Source: Acetobacteraceae bacterium (GTDB lineage Bacteria > Pseudomonadota > Alphaproteobacteria > Acetobacterales > Acetobacteraceae). From it: a stretch of 18,608 nucleotides of DNA. Within the stretch, counting starts at the first letter, position 1, and the number at the start of each line of letters is the position of its first letter. The stretch lies in the NCBI GenBank assembly GCA_947476855.1, contig CANJSR010000034.1, positions 1-18,608 of the forward strand, given 5' to 3'. A program made the translations under genes and the position numbers. The notes under the pieces are model-generated. The model saw only the letters and a list, made by a program, of their open reading frames with translations. It did no database searches and was not told where the DNA came from. Of this stretch, positions 7,171-16,011 are shown piece after piece.

Positions 7171-8078
7171 GCGGCACCCGTGTGGGTCAGCGCCACGATC
7201 GCGGCCAGCACGGCCAGCCCTCCGGCCAGCAGCAGCGCGGGGGCCAGCCAGCGTTCGGGCGGCGGGCCGATCACGGCGGCGGCGCCGGCCAGCAGCGCGG
7301 TCAGCACGCCCAGCCGTCCGATCCAGGACAGCACCGCCAGCGGCCAGTCCGCCAGCGCCGAGTCCGGACCGACCAGCCCCAGCGGCGCGGCCAGCAGCAG
7401 GACCAGGTTGCACCAGACCAGCAGACGCAGCGCCTCGGTCACGCGGGCCATGGCCAGGTCGGGACCGGACAGTGCCTCGTCCAGCCGGGGCCCGGCCAGG
7501 TCCGCCACCGCGATCGCCGCGATCGCCGCCGCCGCGAGGCCTCGGGCCGCGCCCGGCACGAAGGCGTCATCGAACCGCGCCGCCCCGATCTGATCCAGCG
7601 TCAGCCCGCCGGCCCCGAGCGCCAGGGCCAGGATCGCCGGCGGAAAGGCGGCGGCGGCGAGGGTGCCGCGGCTGACATGGCGGGCGGCGGCGATGCCTCC
7701 CGCCGCCGATCCGGCATCGAGGCAGGCGAGCAAGGGCAGCAGGCGCGCCAGGGTCAGCAGCCCCGCGACCGTCAGGAAGTCCCCCAGCCCGCTCAGGGCC
7801 ATGCCCACCGAGAAGCTCGGCGTCACCAGCGCGACCACCAGGGTCAGGCCAGCGGCGATGGCGGGGGCGGCGCGCAGCAGGGGCGTGGACGGCTCGGTCG
7901 GCAGCGGGGTCTTGCGCCAGAGGCGGCGGAGCAGCGCGTGCTCGCGCCGGATCAGGGCGGCGGGGGTTTCGGCGAAGCCGGCCCCGGCCCAGCGCAGCAC
8001 GCCCGCCAGGATCGGCGTTGCCGCCACCAGCAGGGCGGCGTGCAGGATCTGGGCGAGCAGGGCGAGCAGCAGGGTCAT
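7167..8078 (-). CDS. hyfC: HyfC/HycD-like (NuoH-family) membrane subunit
   Basis: A 303-residue membrane protein of the HycD/HyfC/NuoH family, which anchors the Fe-S arm and forms the E-channel in group 4 hydrogenases and complex I. Recognisable elements: the first helix LLLALLAQILHAALLVAATPILAGVL, a charged loop RREHALLRRLWRKTP, then STPLLRAAPAIAAG matching the family xxLFRAAPYL segment, and LARLLPLLACLDAGSAAGGIAAAR matching LDTGSSFGGMGASRE. In that last motif the conserved Glu is replaced (AARH), and the PVDNPATHLELTMxHEAM region is replaced by a diverged stretch around RLDEALSGPDLAMARVTEAL. It starts at the ATG overlapping the hyfB stop (ATGA). Only one lysine is present. Confidence 0.8.
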   Translation of the reverse strand: MTLLLALLAQILHAALLVAATPILAGVLRWAGAGFAETPAALIRREHALLRRLWRKTPLPTEPSTPLLRAAPAIAAGLTLVVALVTPSFSVGMALSGLGDFLTVAGLLTLARLLPLLACLDAGSAAGGIAAARHVSRGTLAAAAFPPAILALALGAGGLTLDQIGAARFDDAFVPGAARGLAAAAIAAIAVADLAGPRLDEALSGPDLAMARVTEALRLLVWCNLVLLLAAPLGLVGPDSALADWPLAVLSWIGRLGVLTALLAGAAAVIGPPPERWLAPALLLAGGLAVLAAIVALTHTGAA

Positions 8079-9928
8079 CGGGCCAGCGCCGCCACCAGCA
8101 AGGGCACCAGCGCGGCCAGGACCAGCCAGGGGGTGAAGCAGCCCAGGCGGATCGCGGGCAGCCGGACCCGTGGCATGGGGGCCCGGGGCACCCGCACGAT
8201 CACCTCCGGCACGAACCCCGCGCCATCGGTCTGGGTCAGTGGGTCCCCATAGGGCAGCCAGGCCGGCGGCGGCGCGAACCCACCCGACCAGGCCGGCGTC
8301 GCGCGCTCATCCACCACCGGCCGGCGGACCAGGCGCCATGCCACGAAGATGGCGATCGCGACCACGGTGAACAGCAGGATCGGGGCATAGGCGTCCCGCC
8401 CGGCGGTCAGCGCCAGCAGGCTCGGGTCGGCGCGTTCGGCGCCCTCGTTCAGGGCGCGGATGGCAAGGCGGGCGAGCAAAGCGGGCACCAAAGCTGGGAG
8501 CAGGCCGACGATCAGGGCGAGGCCGGACAGCGCCAGCAGGATAAGGCGGGCCTGGGGCGGCACGTCCTCGGCCGCCGAGGACCGGGGCAGGCGGGGCCGG
8601 CCCAGGAAAGCCACGCCCAGCATGCGGATCGCGGCGGCGAGGGCCAGTGCGGCGGAGAGGGCCAGGACGGCGGCCAGCGGGGCCAGCACCCAGGCCGAGG
8701 CGAGGCCGGTGCGGGGGGCGGCCAGGATCGCCTGCGCCAGGTCCCACATCGCGGCGAAGCCGATCCCTGGCGGCAGCATCAGCAGGGCCAGCAGCCCGAC
8801 CAGCATGGCGGCGCCGGTGATGGGCATGCGGTGCAGCAGCCCGCCGAGCCGGTCCAGGCGCGCCGTCCCGGCCGCGGATGCGGCGGCGGAGGCGGCGAGG
8901 AAGACCAGCGTGCCGCCCAGCGCCTGTCCCGCCAGCAGCAGGCAGACCGCGCCCAGGGCAAGCTCGGCCATCCCCGGCAGGTCGGCGGACCGGGCGATCA
9001 GAGCAAGGCCGATCCCGATCGCCAGCAACCCGCCTTGGCGCTGGCTCAGGCCGATCAGGATGGCTGGCAGGTCGGTGCCGGCGGTGGCCCTCCAGGCGCC
9101 GGCCAGGGCGGCGAGGCTGCCGAGGGCCAGCAGGGGAACGCCCCACCAGAAGGACGCCTCGGCCGGCAGCGGGGCGAGGGTCAGGCGCAGCAGCAGCACC
9201 CCGGCGACCGGCAGCAGGCAGCCGGCGAGGATGGCGCGCCCGGTCGGGTCGGCGGTTGCCAGCAGGGCAGAGCCGCCGAAGGGAGGGAGGGCGAGGAGGG
9301 CGCCGGGGCCGGCGAAAGCGAGCAGCATGACCAGGGCCGTCCGGGCGGCGTCCGTGCCGATCGGCCCGAAACCGGGCGTGGCGGGCGCCAGCACCAGCAT
9401 GGCGGCGGCGGCGGCCAGGCCGGCGGCCGGGGGCAGGGCGCAGCCGACGCTCCGCCGAACGGTGCCTGTTCCGGCGAGCCAGAGGGAAAGGCCGGCGGTG
9501 GAGAGGGCCAGCACCAGCACCACCGGATCGGCGGCGAGCAGCGCCAGCACGCAGGCGCCCAGGATGGCGATGGGGGCGGAAAGGGCGGGTGGCGGGGCGC
9601 CTCGGGAGGGTGGCGGCTGTTCAGCGGCGAAGGCGATCACGGCGGCGCCGGCCAGGAAGACCAGCACCAGGGCGAAGGCGGCGAGCGGATCGAGCGCGAG
9701 ACCCAGGCTGGCGCCGGGCGGGCCGATCGGCAGGTCCAGCCGGACCGGCGCGTTGCCCATGACCAGGGCGATCAGCGCCAGCAGGGCGCCCCAGCCGGAC
9801 AGGCAGGCGGCGCCGAGACCGATCCCGTGGCGGATACGCGCGCCGCCCCACGCTTCCGCCGCGGCGAGGGCCAGCAGCAGACACGCGATACCGGCAAGAA
9901 GGGGCAGGATCGGGTCCGTCACCCGCAT
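8075..9928 (-). CDS. hyfB: HyfB/HycC-like antiporter-type membrane subunit
   Basis: A 617-residue polytopic membrane protein of the NuoL/HyfB antiporter-like family (E. coli HyfB about 672). Family landmarks remain: LDRLGGLLHRMPITGAAMLV matching MEKMGGLGKRMP..., LLMLPPGIGFAAMWDLAQA matching ALPPFNGFVSEW, and a C-terminal WSGGFAPP...YGDPLTQTDGAGFVPEVI tail typical of HyfB. The positions normally holding channel residues are altered: DLK reads DLP, HALFKGLLF reads QALGGTLVF, and GTKAGLIPLH reads GALLALPPFG. The protein has no lysine. The ATG at 9928 begins a normal hydrophobic N-terminus; the open frame continues upstream through antisense hemE but encodes no family sequence there. It is the first gene of the operon. 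Confidence 0.8.
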   Translation of the reverse strand: MRVTDPILPLLAGIACLLLALAAAEAWGGARIRHGIGLGAACLSGWGALLALIALVMGNAPVRLDLPIGPPGASLGLALDPLAAFALVLVFLAGAAVIAFAAEQPPPSRGAPPPALSAPIAILGACVLALLAADPVVLVLALSTAGLSLWLAGTGTVRRSVGCALPPAAGLAAAAAMLVLAPATPGFGPIGTDAARTALVMLLAFAGPGALLALPPFGGSALLATADPTGRAILAGCLLPVAGVLLLRLTLAPLPAEASFWWGVPLLALGSLAALAGAWRATAGTDLPAILIGLSQRQGGLLAIGIGLALIARSADLPGMAELALGAVCLLLAGQALGGTLVFLAASAAASAAGTARLDRLGGLLHRMPITGAAMLVGLLALLMLPPGIGFAAMWDLAQAILAAPRTGLASAWVLAPLAAVLALSAALALAAAIRMLGVAFLGRPRLPRSSAAEDVPPQARLILLALSGLALIVGLLPALVPALLARLAIRALNEGAERADPSLLALTAGRDAYAPILLFTVVAIAIFVAWRLVRRPVVDERATPAWSGGFAPPPAWLPYGDPLTQTDGAGFVPEVIVRVPRAPMPRVRLPAIRLGCFTPWLVLAALVPLLVAALAR

Positions 9929-9949
9929 GCGATAGCAGATACGGCTCGG

Positions 9950-9961
9950 ATTCGCGCGAAT
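9950..9961. promoter_or_regulatory. 12-bp palindrome between hyfB and hemE
   Basis: ATTCGCGCGAAT is a perfect 12-bp palindrome, 22 nt from the hyfB start and about 105 nt from the hemE start. It is more AT-flanked than its surroundings and sits in the only non-coding stretch between the divergent genes (9929-10066), so it is placed to act as an operator for the hyf-like operon. No convincing -35/-10 pair was found on either strand; TTGACC at 10007-10012 is a possible -35 towards hemE without a good -10. Confidence 0.3.
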
Positions 9962-10066
9962 GGCGGTCGGCCAGGGCGGAGGGGCCGTTTCCCTGATCCG
10001 AAACACTTGACCCGTCCGGGCGTCCGTGACACCCGAGGCTCCTGATTTCAGCCCCAGGAAAGCCTC

Positions 10067-11122
10067 GTGATCCAGGTAGCCTCCCCATCGAAGCCGTTCC
10101 TGCGCGCCCTGTCGGGGGAAGCCGTCTGGCCGCCGCCGCTGTGGCTGATGCGCCAGGCCGGGCGCTATCTGCCGGAGTATCGCGCCCTGCGGGCGACGGT
10201 GCCGGATTTCATCGCGCTGTGTACCTCCCCCGACAAGGCGGCCGAGGTCACGTTGCAGCCGATCCGCCGCTTCGGGTTCGATGCCGCCATCCTGTTCTCC
10301 GACATCCTGATCCTGCCCTGGGCGCTGGGCCACGGCCTGGCCTTCAAGGAAGGGGAGGGGCCGGTCCTGCCGAAGCTGCACGACGCCGCCGGGGTCGATG
10401 CGCTCGACCCGTCCAAGGTCGCCGCCCGGGTGGCGCCGGTGATGGAAACCGTCCGTCGCGTCCGCGCCGGCCTGGGGCAGGAGGGCTTTGACCGCACCGC
10501 CCTGATCGGCTTCGCCGGCGCGCCCTTCACGGTGGCCTGCTACATGGTGGAGGGCGGCGGCTCCCGCGATTTCGCCAATACCCGCGCGCTGGCCTTCGCC
10601 GATCCGGCCCTGTTCGGCCGGCTGATGGATGTGCTGACCGAATCGACGATCGAGTATCTCGCCGCCCAGGCCGAGGCGGGGGCCGAGGCGCTGATGCTGT
10701 TCGACAGTTGGGCCGGGGTGCTGCCGCCCTCGCAGTTCCGCCGCCATGTGATCGCGCCGGCGACCCGGATCGTGGCGGCGCTGCGGGCACGGTTTCCGTC
10801 GGTGCCGGTGATCGGCTTTCCCCGGCTGGCCGGCCCGATGCTCGCCGAATATGGCGCGACCGGGGTCAACGCGATCGGCATCGACACCGGGATGGATCCA
10901 GTCCGGGCCGCCGCCATGGTGCCGGTGGGCGTGGCGCTGCAGGGCAACCTCGACCCGATGGCGCTGGTCGCCGGCGGCGCGGCGGTGGAAACCGAAACAC
11001 GGTCGATCCTGGCCGCCATGAAGGGCAGGCCCTTCGTGTTCAACCTCGGCCACGGCATCGTTCCGCAGACCCCGCCCGAGCATGTCGGGGCGCTCGTGAA
11101 GCTCGTGCGGTCGGCGAACTGA
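10067..11122 (+). CDS. hemE: Uroporphyrinogen decarboxylase
   Basis: A 351-residue cytoplasmic enzyme that decarboxylates the four acetate side chains of uroporphyrinogen III to give coproporphyrinogen III in heme and related tetrapyrrole synthesis. Both family signatures are intact: [17 protein letters not shown] (23-39) and [19 protein letters not shown] (148-166). The catalytic aspartate is D79 in LFSDIL, the conserved tyrosine Y159, and the C-terminal histidine H329 in NLGHGI. Start is GTG at 10067, with AGGAA at 10056-10060; it gives the normal N-terminus. It stands alone between the divergent hyf-like operon and a terminator before purC, so it is probably a single-gene unit. Confidence 0.96.
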   Translation: MIQVASPSKPFLRALSGEAVWPPPLWLMRQAGRYLPEYRALRATVPDFIALCTSPDKAAEVTLQPIRRFGFDAAILFSDILILPWALGHGLAFKEGEGPVLPKLHDAAGVDALDPSKVAARVAPVMETVRRVRAGLGQEGFDRTALIGFAGAPFTVACYMVEGGGSRDFANTRALAFADPALFGRLMDVLTESTIEYLAAQAEAGAEALMLFDSWAGVLPPSQFRRHVIAPATRIVAALRARFPSVPVIGFPRLAGPMLAEYGATGVNAIGIDTGMDPVRAAAMVPVGVALQGNLDPMALVAGGAAVETETRSILAAMKGRPFVFNLGHGIVPQTPPEHVGALVKLVRSAN

Positions 11123-11147
11123 CCGACACACCGACCGACGCGAGGCC

Positions 11148-11183
11148 GGGCGCCTGTCCGCATTCGGACGGCGCGCCCTTTTT
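11148..11183 (+). terminator. Rho-independent terminator after hemE
   Basis: GGGCGCC...GTCCG pairs with CGGAC...GGCGCGCCC around a CATT loop (11161-11164), giving a GC-rich stem with small internal mismatches, followed directly by five T (11179-11183). It lies 25 nt after the hemE stop and upstream of purC, separating the two transcripts. Confidence 0.7.
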
Positions 11184-11201
11184 CCCGGCCCCCCGCGCTG
11201 C

Positions 11202-11207
11202 TATATC
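11202..11207 (+). promoter_or_regulatory. Possible -10 element for the pur operon
   Basis: TATATC is the only AT-rich hexamer between the hemE terminator and purC, 45 nt before the purC ATG. The region 17 nt upstream (T-run of the terminator) has no TTGACA-like -35. No recognisable riboswitch or operator was seen in 11184-11252. Weakly supported. Confidence 0.25.
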
Positions 11208-11252
11208 CCCCCCGCCGCCCGTTGCGGCCTGACCGCCAAGGGGACCGCTTCA

Positions 11253-12017
11253 ATGGCTCGCCGCCGCCAACTCTATGAGGGCAAGGCCAAAATCCTGTTC
11301 GAAGGGCCGGAACCGGGAACGCTTGTCCAATATTTCAAGGACGACGCGACCTCGGGCAACGGCAAGAAGAAGGGCGTGATCACCGGCAAGGGGGTCCTGA
11401 ACAACCGCATCAGCGAGTATCTGATGATGCGTCTCGGCGAAATCGGCGTGCCCACTCATTTCGTCCGCCGGCTCAATATGCGGGAGCAGCTGATCCGGGA
11501 GGTGGAGATCATTCCGCTCGAACTCGTGGTCCGCAACATCTCGGCCGGCAGTTTCTCCGAACGCCTGGGCATCGCCGAGGGCACCCGCCTGCCGCGCTCG
11601 ATCATGGAATATTACTACAAGAACGACGCGCTGAACGACCCGATGGTGTCCGAGGAGCACATCACCTGCTTCGGCTGGGCCAATACCGCCGACCTCGACG
11701 ACATGGTCGCGCTGGCGCTGCGGATCAACGATTTCCTGACCGGATTGTTCCTGGGCGTCGGCATCTCGCTGGTGGACTTCAAGCTGGAATTCGGCCGGCT
11801 GTGGGAAAACGATGAGATGCGGATCATCCTGGCCGATGAGATCAGCCCGGACAATTGCCGCCTGTGGGACAGCAAGACGCACGAGAAGATGGACAAGGAC
11901 CGCTTCCGCCGCGACCTTGGCCGTGTCGAGGAAGCCTACCAGGAAGTCGCCAAGCGCCTGGGCATCCTGCCCGAGGCCGGCATGCGCGACCTCAAGGGGC
12001 CGGAGATCATGCAGTGA
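11253..12017 (+). CDS. purC: SAICAR synthase
   Basis: A 254-residue phosphoribosylaminoimidazole-succinocarboxamide synthase, joining aspartate to CAIR with ATP in the purine pathway. Visible motifs: the N-terminal [12 protein letters not shown] nucleotide-binding strand, [16 protein letters not shown] (86-101) and [20 protein letters not shown] near residue 170, both PROSITE-type signatures of the family, then [13 protein letters not shown]. Length is normal. AAGGGGA at 11238-11244 precedes the ATG. It heads the purC-purS-purQ-purL cluster, and purS follows after 40 nt. Confidence 0.97.
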   Translation: MARRRQLYEGKAKILFEGPEPGTLVQYFKDDATSGNGKKKGVITGKGVLNNRISEYLMMRLGEIGVPTHFVRRLNMREQLIREVEIIPLELVVRNISAGSFSERLGIAEGTRLPRSIMEYYYKNDALNDPMVSEEHITCFGWANTADLDDMVALALRINDFLTGLFLGVGISLVDFKLEFGRLWENDEMRIILADEISPDNCRLWDSKTHEKMDKDRFRRDLGRVEEAYQEVAKRLGILPEAGMRDLKGPEIMQ

Positions 12018-12057
12018 ACCGGTGCCCGCTCACCTTCCGTTTTTCAAGGACTCCGAC

Positions 12058-12300
12058 GTGAAAGCCATTGTCACGGTCATGCTGAAGCCCGGGGTCCTCG
12101 ACCCGCAGGGCAAGGCCATCGCCCACGCCCTCGGCACGCTGGGCTTCGCCGGTGTCAACGACGTGCGCGCCGGCAAGGTCATCGAACTCGAACTGACCGA
12201 GACCGATCCCGCCCGCGCCCGCGCGCAGGCCGAGGACATGGCCCGCAAGCTGCTGGCCAACACGGTCATCGAAAGCTTCCGGGTCCAGGTGGATGGGTAG
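12058..12300 (+). CDS. purS: FGAM synthase subunit PurS
   Basis: An 80-residue PurS, the small bridging subunit that with PurQ and PurL forms the three-part phosphoribosylformylglycinamidine synthase found in bacteria lacking the large single-chain enzyme. The sequence KAIVTVMLKPGVLDPQG opens with the family strand, followed by GxxxVNDVRxGKxIELEL. The start is GTG at 12058 with AAGGA at 12046-12050, which gives the standard family length; a longer in-frame reading into purC is shadow sequence. The stop lies 9 nt before the purQ ATG. Confidence 0.93.
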   Translation: MKAIVTVMLKPGVLDPQGKAIAHALGTLGFAGVNDVRAGKVIELELTETDPARARAQAEDMARKLLANTVIESFRVQVDG

Positions 12301-12309
12301 GAACCCCCG

Positions 12310-12993
12310 ATGAAGGCAGGCATCATCCTGTTTCCCGGCATCAACCGGGAACGCGACATGGCGATCGCGCTGGAGAATTCGGGCGGCGTGAAGCCCCGCA
12401 TGATCTGGCACAAGGAAACCGACCTTGGCGACCTCGACCTGGTGGTCATCCCCGGCGGGTTCTCCTTCGGCGACTATCTGCGCTGCGGCGCCATGGCCGC
12501 GCAGTCGCCGATCATGGCGGCCGTCCGCGCCCATGCCGCCCGCGGCGCCTATATCCTGGGCGTCTGCAACGGCTTCCAGATCCTGACCGAGGCCGGTCTC
12601 CTGCCGGGCGCCCTGCTCCGCAACGCCTCGCTGCGGTTCCTGTCGATGGACTGCCACCTGCGGGTGGAACGGGCGAACACCGTGTTCACCACCCGCTACC
12701 AGCAGGGCCAGACCTTCCGCGCCGTCATGGCGCATGGCGACGGCAATTATTTCGCCGACGACGCCACGCTCGACCGGCTTGAAGGCGAGGGCCGCGTCGC
12801 CTTCCGCTACGCCACCGCAACAGGCGAGATCTCGCCGGAGGTCAACCTGAATGGCAGCGCCCGCTCGATCGCCGGCATCTACTCCGACAACCTGCGCGTG
12901 CTGGGCATGATGCCGCACCCGGAGGACCTGGTGGACCCGCTGATGGGCGGCATCGACGGCAAGCCCTTGTTCGACGCGCTCGCGGCCGCATGA
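12310..12993 (+). CDS. purQ: FGAM synthase glutaminase subunit PurQ
   Basis: A 227-residue class I glutamine amidotransferase that releases ammonia from glutamine for FGAR amidation by PurL. The catalytic triad is visible: nucleophile C86 in GVCNGFQIL, and H203 and E205 in [16 protein letters not shown] (8-16) and [14 protein letters not shown] (48-61) are PurQ-specific segments. AGGA overlaps the purS stop. The ATGA overlap with purL indicates coupled translation of the two subunits. Confidence 0.97.
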   Translation: MKAGIILFPGINRERDMAIALENSGGVKPRMIWHKETDLGDLDLVVIPGGFSFGDYLRCGAMAAQSPIMAAVRAHAARGAYILGVCNGFQILTEAGLLPGALLRNASLRFLSMDCHLRVERANTVFTTRYQQGQTFRAVMAHGDGNYFADDATLDRLEGEGRVAFRYATATGEISPEVNLNGSARSIAGIYSDNLRVLGMMPHPEDLVDPLMGGIDGKPLFDALAAA

Positions 12994-15200
12994 TGGAAAA
13001 GCCCATGGGACGTGACGTCAACCAGCAACTCGCCCGTGAATTCGGCCTGACGGCGGACGAATACGCCAAGGTGCTCGAGATCATGGGCCGTACCCCCACG
13101 CTGACCGAACTCGGCATCTTCAGCGTGATGTGGTCGGAGCATTGCTCCTACAAATCCTCCCGCGTCTGGCTGCGGCAACTGCCGACCAAGGCGCCCTGGG
13201 TCATCCATGGACCCGGGGAGAACGCCGGCGTCGTCGATATCGGCGATGGGCTGGCGGCCATATTCAAGATGGAAAGCCACAACCACCCGAGCTTCATCGA
13301 ACCCTACCAGGGTGCCGCGACCGGCGTGGGCGGCATCCTGCGCGACGTCTTCACCATGGGCGCGCGCCCGATCGCCAACCTGAACGCGCTGCGCTTCGGC
13401 TCCCCCGACCATCCCCGCACGCGGCGGATCGTCGATGGCGTCGTGCGCGGCATCGGCGGCTATGGCAACTGCGTCGGCGTGCCGACCGTCGGCGGCGAGG
13501 TGAACTTCCACCCCGCCTACAACGGCAACCCGCTGGTCAACGCCATGACCGTCGGCATCGCCCGCCAGGACCGCATCTTCCTCTCGGCCGCGGCCGGCGT
13601 GGGCAACCCCGTCGTCTATGTCGGCTCGAAGACCGGGCGTGACGGCATCCACGGCGCGACCATGGCCTCCGCCGAGTTCGGCGCCGATTCCGAGGAAAAG
13701 CGCCCCACCGTCCAGGTCGGCGACCCCTTCACGGAAAAGCTGCTGATCGAGGCCTGCCTCGAACTGATGGAAACCGACGCGATCGTCGCCATCCAGGACA
13801 TGGGCGCGGCCGGCCTGACATCATCGTCCGTCGAGATGGCGGGCAAGGGCGGGGTCGGCATCGTGCTCGACCTCGACCAGGTGCCGGCGCGCGAAACCGG
13901 CATGACCGCCTATGAGTTCATGCTGTCCGAGAGCCAGGAGCGCATGCTCATGGTCCTCCGCCCCGAGCGGGAGGCCATGGCGCGCGCGATCTTCGAGAAA
14001 TGGGACCTCGATTTCGCCGTCATCGGCTACCTGACCGATACCGGCCGGATCACCATCCGCCACCAAGGCCGCGTGGAAGCCGATATTCCGCTCGCACCCT
14101 TGGCCGATGAGGCACCGCTCTACACCCGCCCCACCGTCGAATCCCCCAAGGGTGAGAAGATCAACCCCGCCCGGATCGAGGATCGCGTCGGCCTGACCGC
14201 CGCGCTGCGGACCCTGGTGGCCTGCCCGGACCTCTGCTCCCGCGCCTGGATCTGGGACCAGTACGACTCGACGGTTGGCGGCCAGACCACCAAGCGGCCC
14301 GGTGCGGCCGATGCCGCCATCGTCAAGCTCGATGGTCTGAAGCGCGGCATCGCCATGACCACGGACTGCACGCCCCGCTACTGCGCGGCCGACGCGGAGG
14401 AAGGCGGCAAGCAGGCCGTCGCCGAAGCCTGGCGCAACCTGACCGCCGTGGGCGCCCGCCCGCTGGCGATCACCGACAACATGAACTTCGGCAACCCGGA
14501 AAAGCCCGAGATCATGGGTCAGTTCGCAGCCGCGATCCGCGGCATGGCGGCGGCGTGTGAGGCGCTGGACTTCCCCGTCGTGTCGGGCAACGTCAGCCTG
14601 TACAACGAAACCGAGGGCAAGGGCATCCTGCCGACCCCGGCGATCGGTGGCCTCGGTGTGCTGGATGACGTGTCCAAGGCGGTGGGCCTGGCCCTTCCCC
14701 CCTGGCTCGACATCGTTCTCATCGGCGTCACCACCGGTTGGCTCGGCCAGTCGCTGTGGCTGCGGGAGATCGGCGGGCGAGAGGACGGCGCGCCGCCGCC
14801 CGTGAACCTCCAGGCCGAACGCGCCAATGGCGACTTTGTGCGGGCGCAGATCCTGGCCGGCCATGTCCGCGCCTGCCACGACGTCTCCGATGGCGGCATC
14901 CTGGTGGCGCTGGCGGAAATGGCGATGGCGAGCGGCGTCGGCGCCCGGGTGTCGACCCATCCGCGCGACATCCCCGGCCATGCGTTCTGGTTCGGAGAGG
15001 ACCAGGGCCGCTATCTGGTCGCCTGCCCCGATTCTCCCGCGCTGATCCGGGCCGCCGACGCCGCCGGGATTCCGGCGCTGCGAATAGCCGTGTCCGGCGG
15101 TCAGGATTTGACACTTCCGGATGGCGGTACAATATCGATCGCGGCGCTGCGTGAAGCCCATGCGCGCTTCTTCCCGGCCTGGATGGCAGGCCCGGGTTGA
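12990..15200 (+). CDS. purL: FGAM synthase large subunit PurL (small type)
   Basis: A 736-residue ATP-dependent synthetase that converts FGAR to FGAM using ammonia from PurQ. The length marks the small PurL used with PurS and PurQ. Motifs: [13 protein letters not shown] (45-57), [23 protein letters not shown] from about residue 94, the [13 protein letters not shown] segment, and a C-terminal CHDVSDGGI in the second ATP-binding half. The ATG at 12990 overlaps the purQ stop; ATGs at 12993 and 13005 are alternatives that change only a few residues. Confidence 0.97.
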   Translation: MMEKPMGRDVNQQLAREFGLTADEYAKVLEIMGRTPTLTELGIFSVMWSEHCSYKSSRVWLRQLPTKAPWVIHGPGENAGVVDIGDGLAAIFKMESHNHPSFIEPYQGAATGVGGILRDVFTMGARPIANLNALRFGSPDHPRTRRIVDGVVRGIGGYGNCVGVPTVGGEVNFHPAYNGNPLVNAMTVGIARQDRIFLSAAAGVGNPVVYVGSKTGRDGIHGATMASAEFGADSEEKRPTVQVGDPFTEKLLIEACLELMETDAIVAIQDMGAAGLTSSSVEMAGKGGVGIVLDLDQVPARETGMTAYEFMLSESQERMLMVLRPEREAMARAIFEKWDLDFAVIGYLTDTGRITIRHQGRVEADIPLAPLADEAPLYTRPTVESPKGEKINPARIEDRVGLTAALRTLVACPDLCSRAWIWDQYDSTVGGQTTKRPGAADAAIVKLDGLKRGIAMTTDCTPRYCAADAEEGGKQAVAEAWRNLTAVGARPLAITDNMNFGNPEKPEIMGQFAAAIRGMAAACEALDFPVVSGNVSLYNETEGKGILPTPAIGGLGVLDDVSKAVGLALPPWLDIVLIGVTTGWLGQSLWLREIGGREDGAPPPVNLQAERANGDFVRAQILAGHVRACHDVSDGGILVALAEMAMASGVGARVSTHPRDIPGHAFWFGEDQGRYLVACPDSPALIRAADAAGIPALRIAVSGGQDLTLPDGGTISIAALREAHARFFPAWMAGPG

Positions 15201-15234
15201 CCCTGATCGTTTAACCCTACCGGAGACCGACCGC

Positions 15235-15468
15235 ATGCCGATGGCGGCCAATGAGATCGAAGCGCTGATCAAGGCGGCGTTGCCCGATGCGCGCGTGACG
15301 GTCGAGGACCTGGCCGGGGATGGCGACCACTATGCCGCCACGGTCGTGTCCGAGCAGTTCCGCGGCCTGTCTCGGGTTCGCCAGCACCAGGTCGTCTACG
15401 CTGCCCTGCGCGGTCGCATGGGGGGCGAACTGCACGCGCTCGCCCTGCAAACCTCCACGCCAGACTGA
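15235..15468 (+). CDS. BolA/IbaG-family protein
   Basis: A 77-residue BolA-like protein. BolA-family proteins pair with monothiol glutaredoxins to bind a [2Fe-2S] cluster, with roles in Fe-S trafficking and iron sensing. The DHYAATVVSEQFRGLS segment and SRVRQHQVVYAAL (46-58), with its conserved histidine H51, fit the family fold. The ATG at 15235 has GGAG at 15222-15225; ATG at 15241 is less well spaced. Lying just before a CGFS glutaredoxin, it most likely acts with that product. It is closer to the short IbaG/YrbA form than to full-length BolA. Confidence 0.88.
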   Translation: MPMAANEIEALIKAALPDARVTVEDLAGDGDHYAATVVSEQFRGLSRVRQHQVVYAALRGRMGGELHALALQTSTPD

Positions 15469-15489
15469 TTTTTCCTGAGGAATCCCACC

Positions 15490-15828
15490 ATGGCCAATTC
15501 GATCAACGACCGTATCCAGGGCGAAATCGGGCAGAACCCCGTGATGCTCTACATGAAGGGGACGCCGCTGTTCCCGCAATGCGGCTTCTCCGCCCGCGTG
15601 GTGCAGATCCTGACCCACATGGGCGTGCCCTTCGAGTCCGCGAACGTGCTGGAAGACGGCGAACTGCGTGAGGGGATTAAGGAATTCTCTCAGTGGCCGA
15701 CGATCCCGCAGCTTTACGTCAAGGGCGAGTTCGTGGGCGGCTGCGACATCGTGACCGAGATGTTCCAGAACGGCGAGCTTGAGACGATGCTGGCCGAAAA
15801 GGGCGTGGGCGCGAAGACCGGCGCCTGA
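15490..15828 (+). CDS. grxD: Monothiol glutaredoxin (Grx4 type)
   Basis: A 112-residue class II glutaredoxin. The active site is C31-GFS within [13 protein letters not shown]; the single thiol and CGFS sequence mark the Fe-S cluster-carrying type rather than a reductase. The glutathione-binding [18 protein letters not shown] (69-86) is complete. GAGGA at 15477-15481 is well spaced from the ATG. The gene follows the BolA-family gene by 21 nt, matching the known BolA-Grx partnership. Confidence 0.96.
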   Translation: MANSINDRIQGEIGQNPVMLYMKGTPLFPQCGFSARVVQILTHMGVPFESANVLEDGELREGIKEFSQWPTIPQLYVKGEFVGGCDIVTEMFQNGELETMLAEKGVGAKTGA

Positions 15829-15856
15829 TTGTTGGGGCGGGCCGAATCCCGTTCCC

Positions 15857-15980
15857 GTCATGGGCGGGCTTGACCCGCCCATCGCCACGGGCGCGATAGA
15901 ACAGGGTCGGTAAGGCAGCCGATCGAACCGTTGGATAGGACGGAGTTCTGGGCGATGGACGGGTCAAGCCCGTCCATGAC
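15857..15980. repeat. Inverted pair of hairpin repeats
   Basis: A 30-nt hairpin unit at 15857-15886 (GTCA, stem TGGGCGGG, loop CTTGA, stem CCCGCCCA, TCGCC) recurs in reverse orientation at 15951-15980 with stem TGGACGGG. The two copies differ at only two positions, and these face each other across the stem, so a G-C pair has become A-T. About 64 nt of unrelated sequence lies between. It is a palindromic repeat pair in the 370-nt gene-free stretch between convergent grxD and ppdK, where it may also end transcription. Confidence 0.8.
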
Positions 15981-16011
15981 GTGAGGCACCGACACGTCTC
16001 CTCCCGCAAAC

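Noticed and set aside
3289..9928. Respiratory complex I (nuo) operon
   Set aside because: The NuoC-NuoD fusion form, the HyfB tail, the HyfE-like subunit and the absence of NuoE, F, G and I match the hydrogenase-4/Ehr arrangement rather than complex I.
8018..10045. Long plus-strand open frame (675 codons) antisense to hyfB
   Set aside because: Low-complexity Gln/Gly/Arg translation caused by the Ala/Leu-rich membrane gene on the other strand.
9929..11131. N-terminal extension of hyfB across hemE
   Set aside because: The open frame continues only because it is antisense to hemE; hemE has all catalytic motifs and the extension has no membrane or family sequence.
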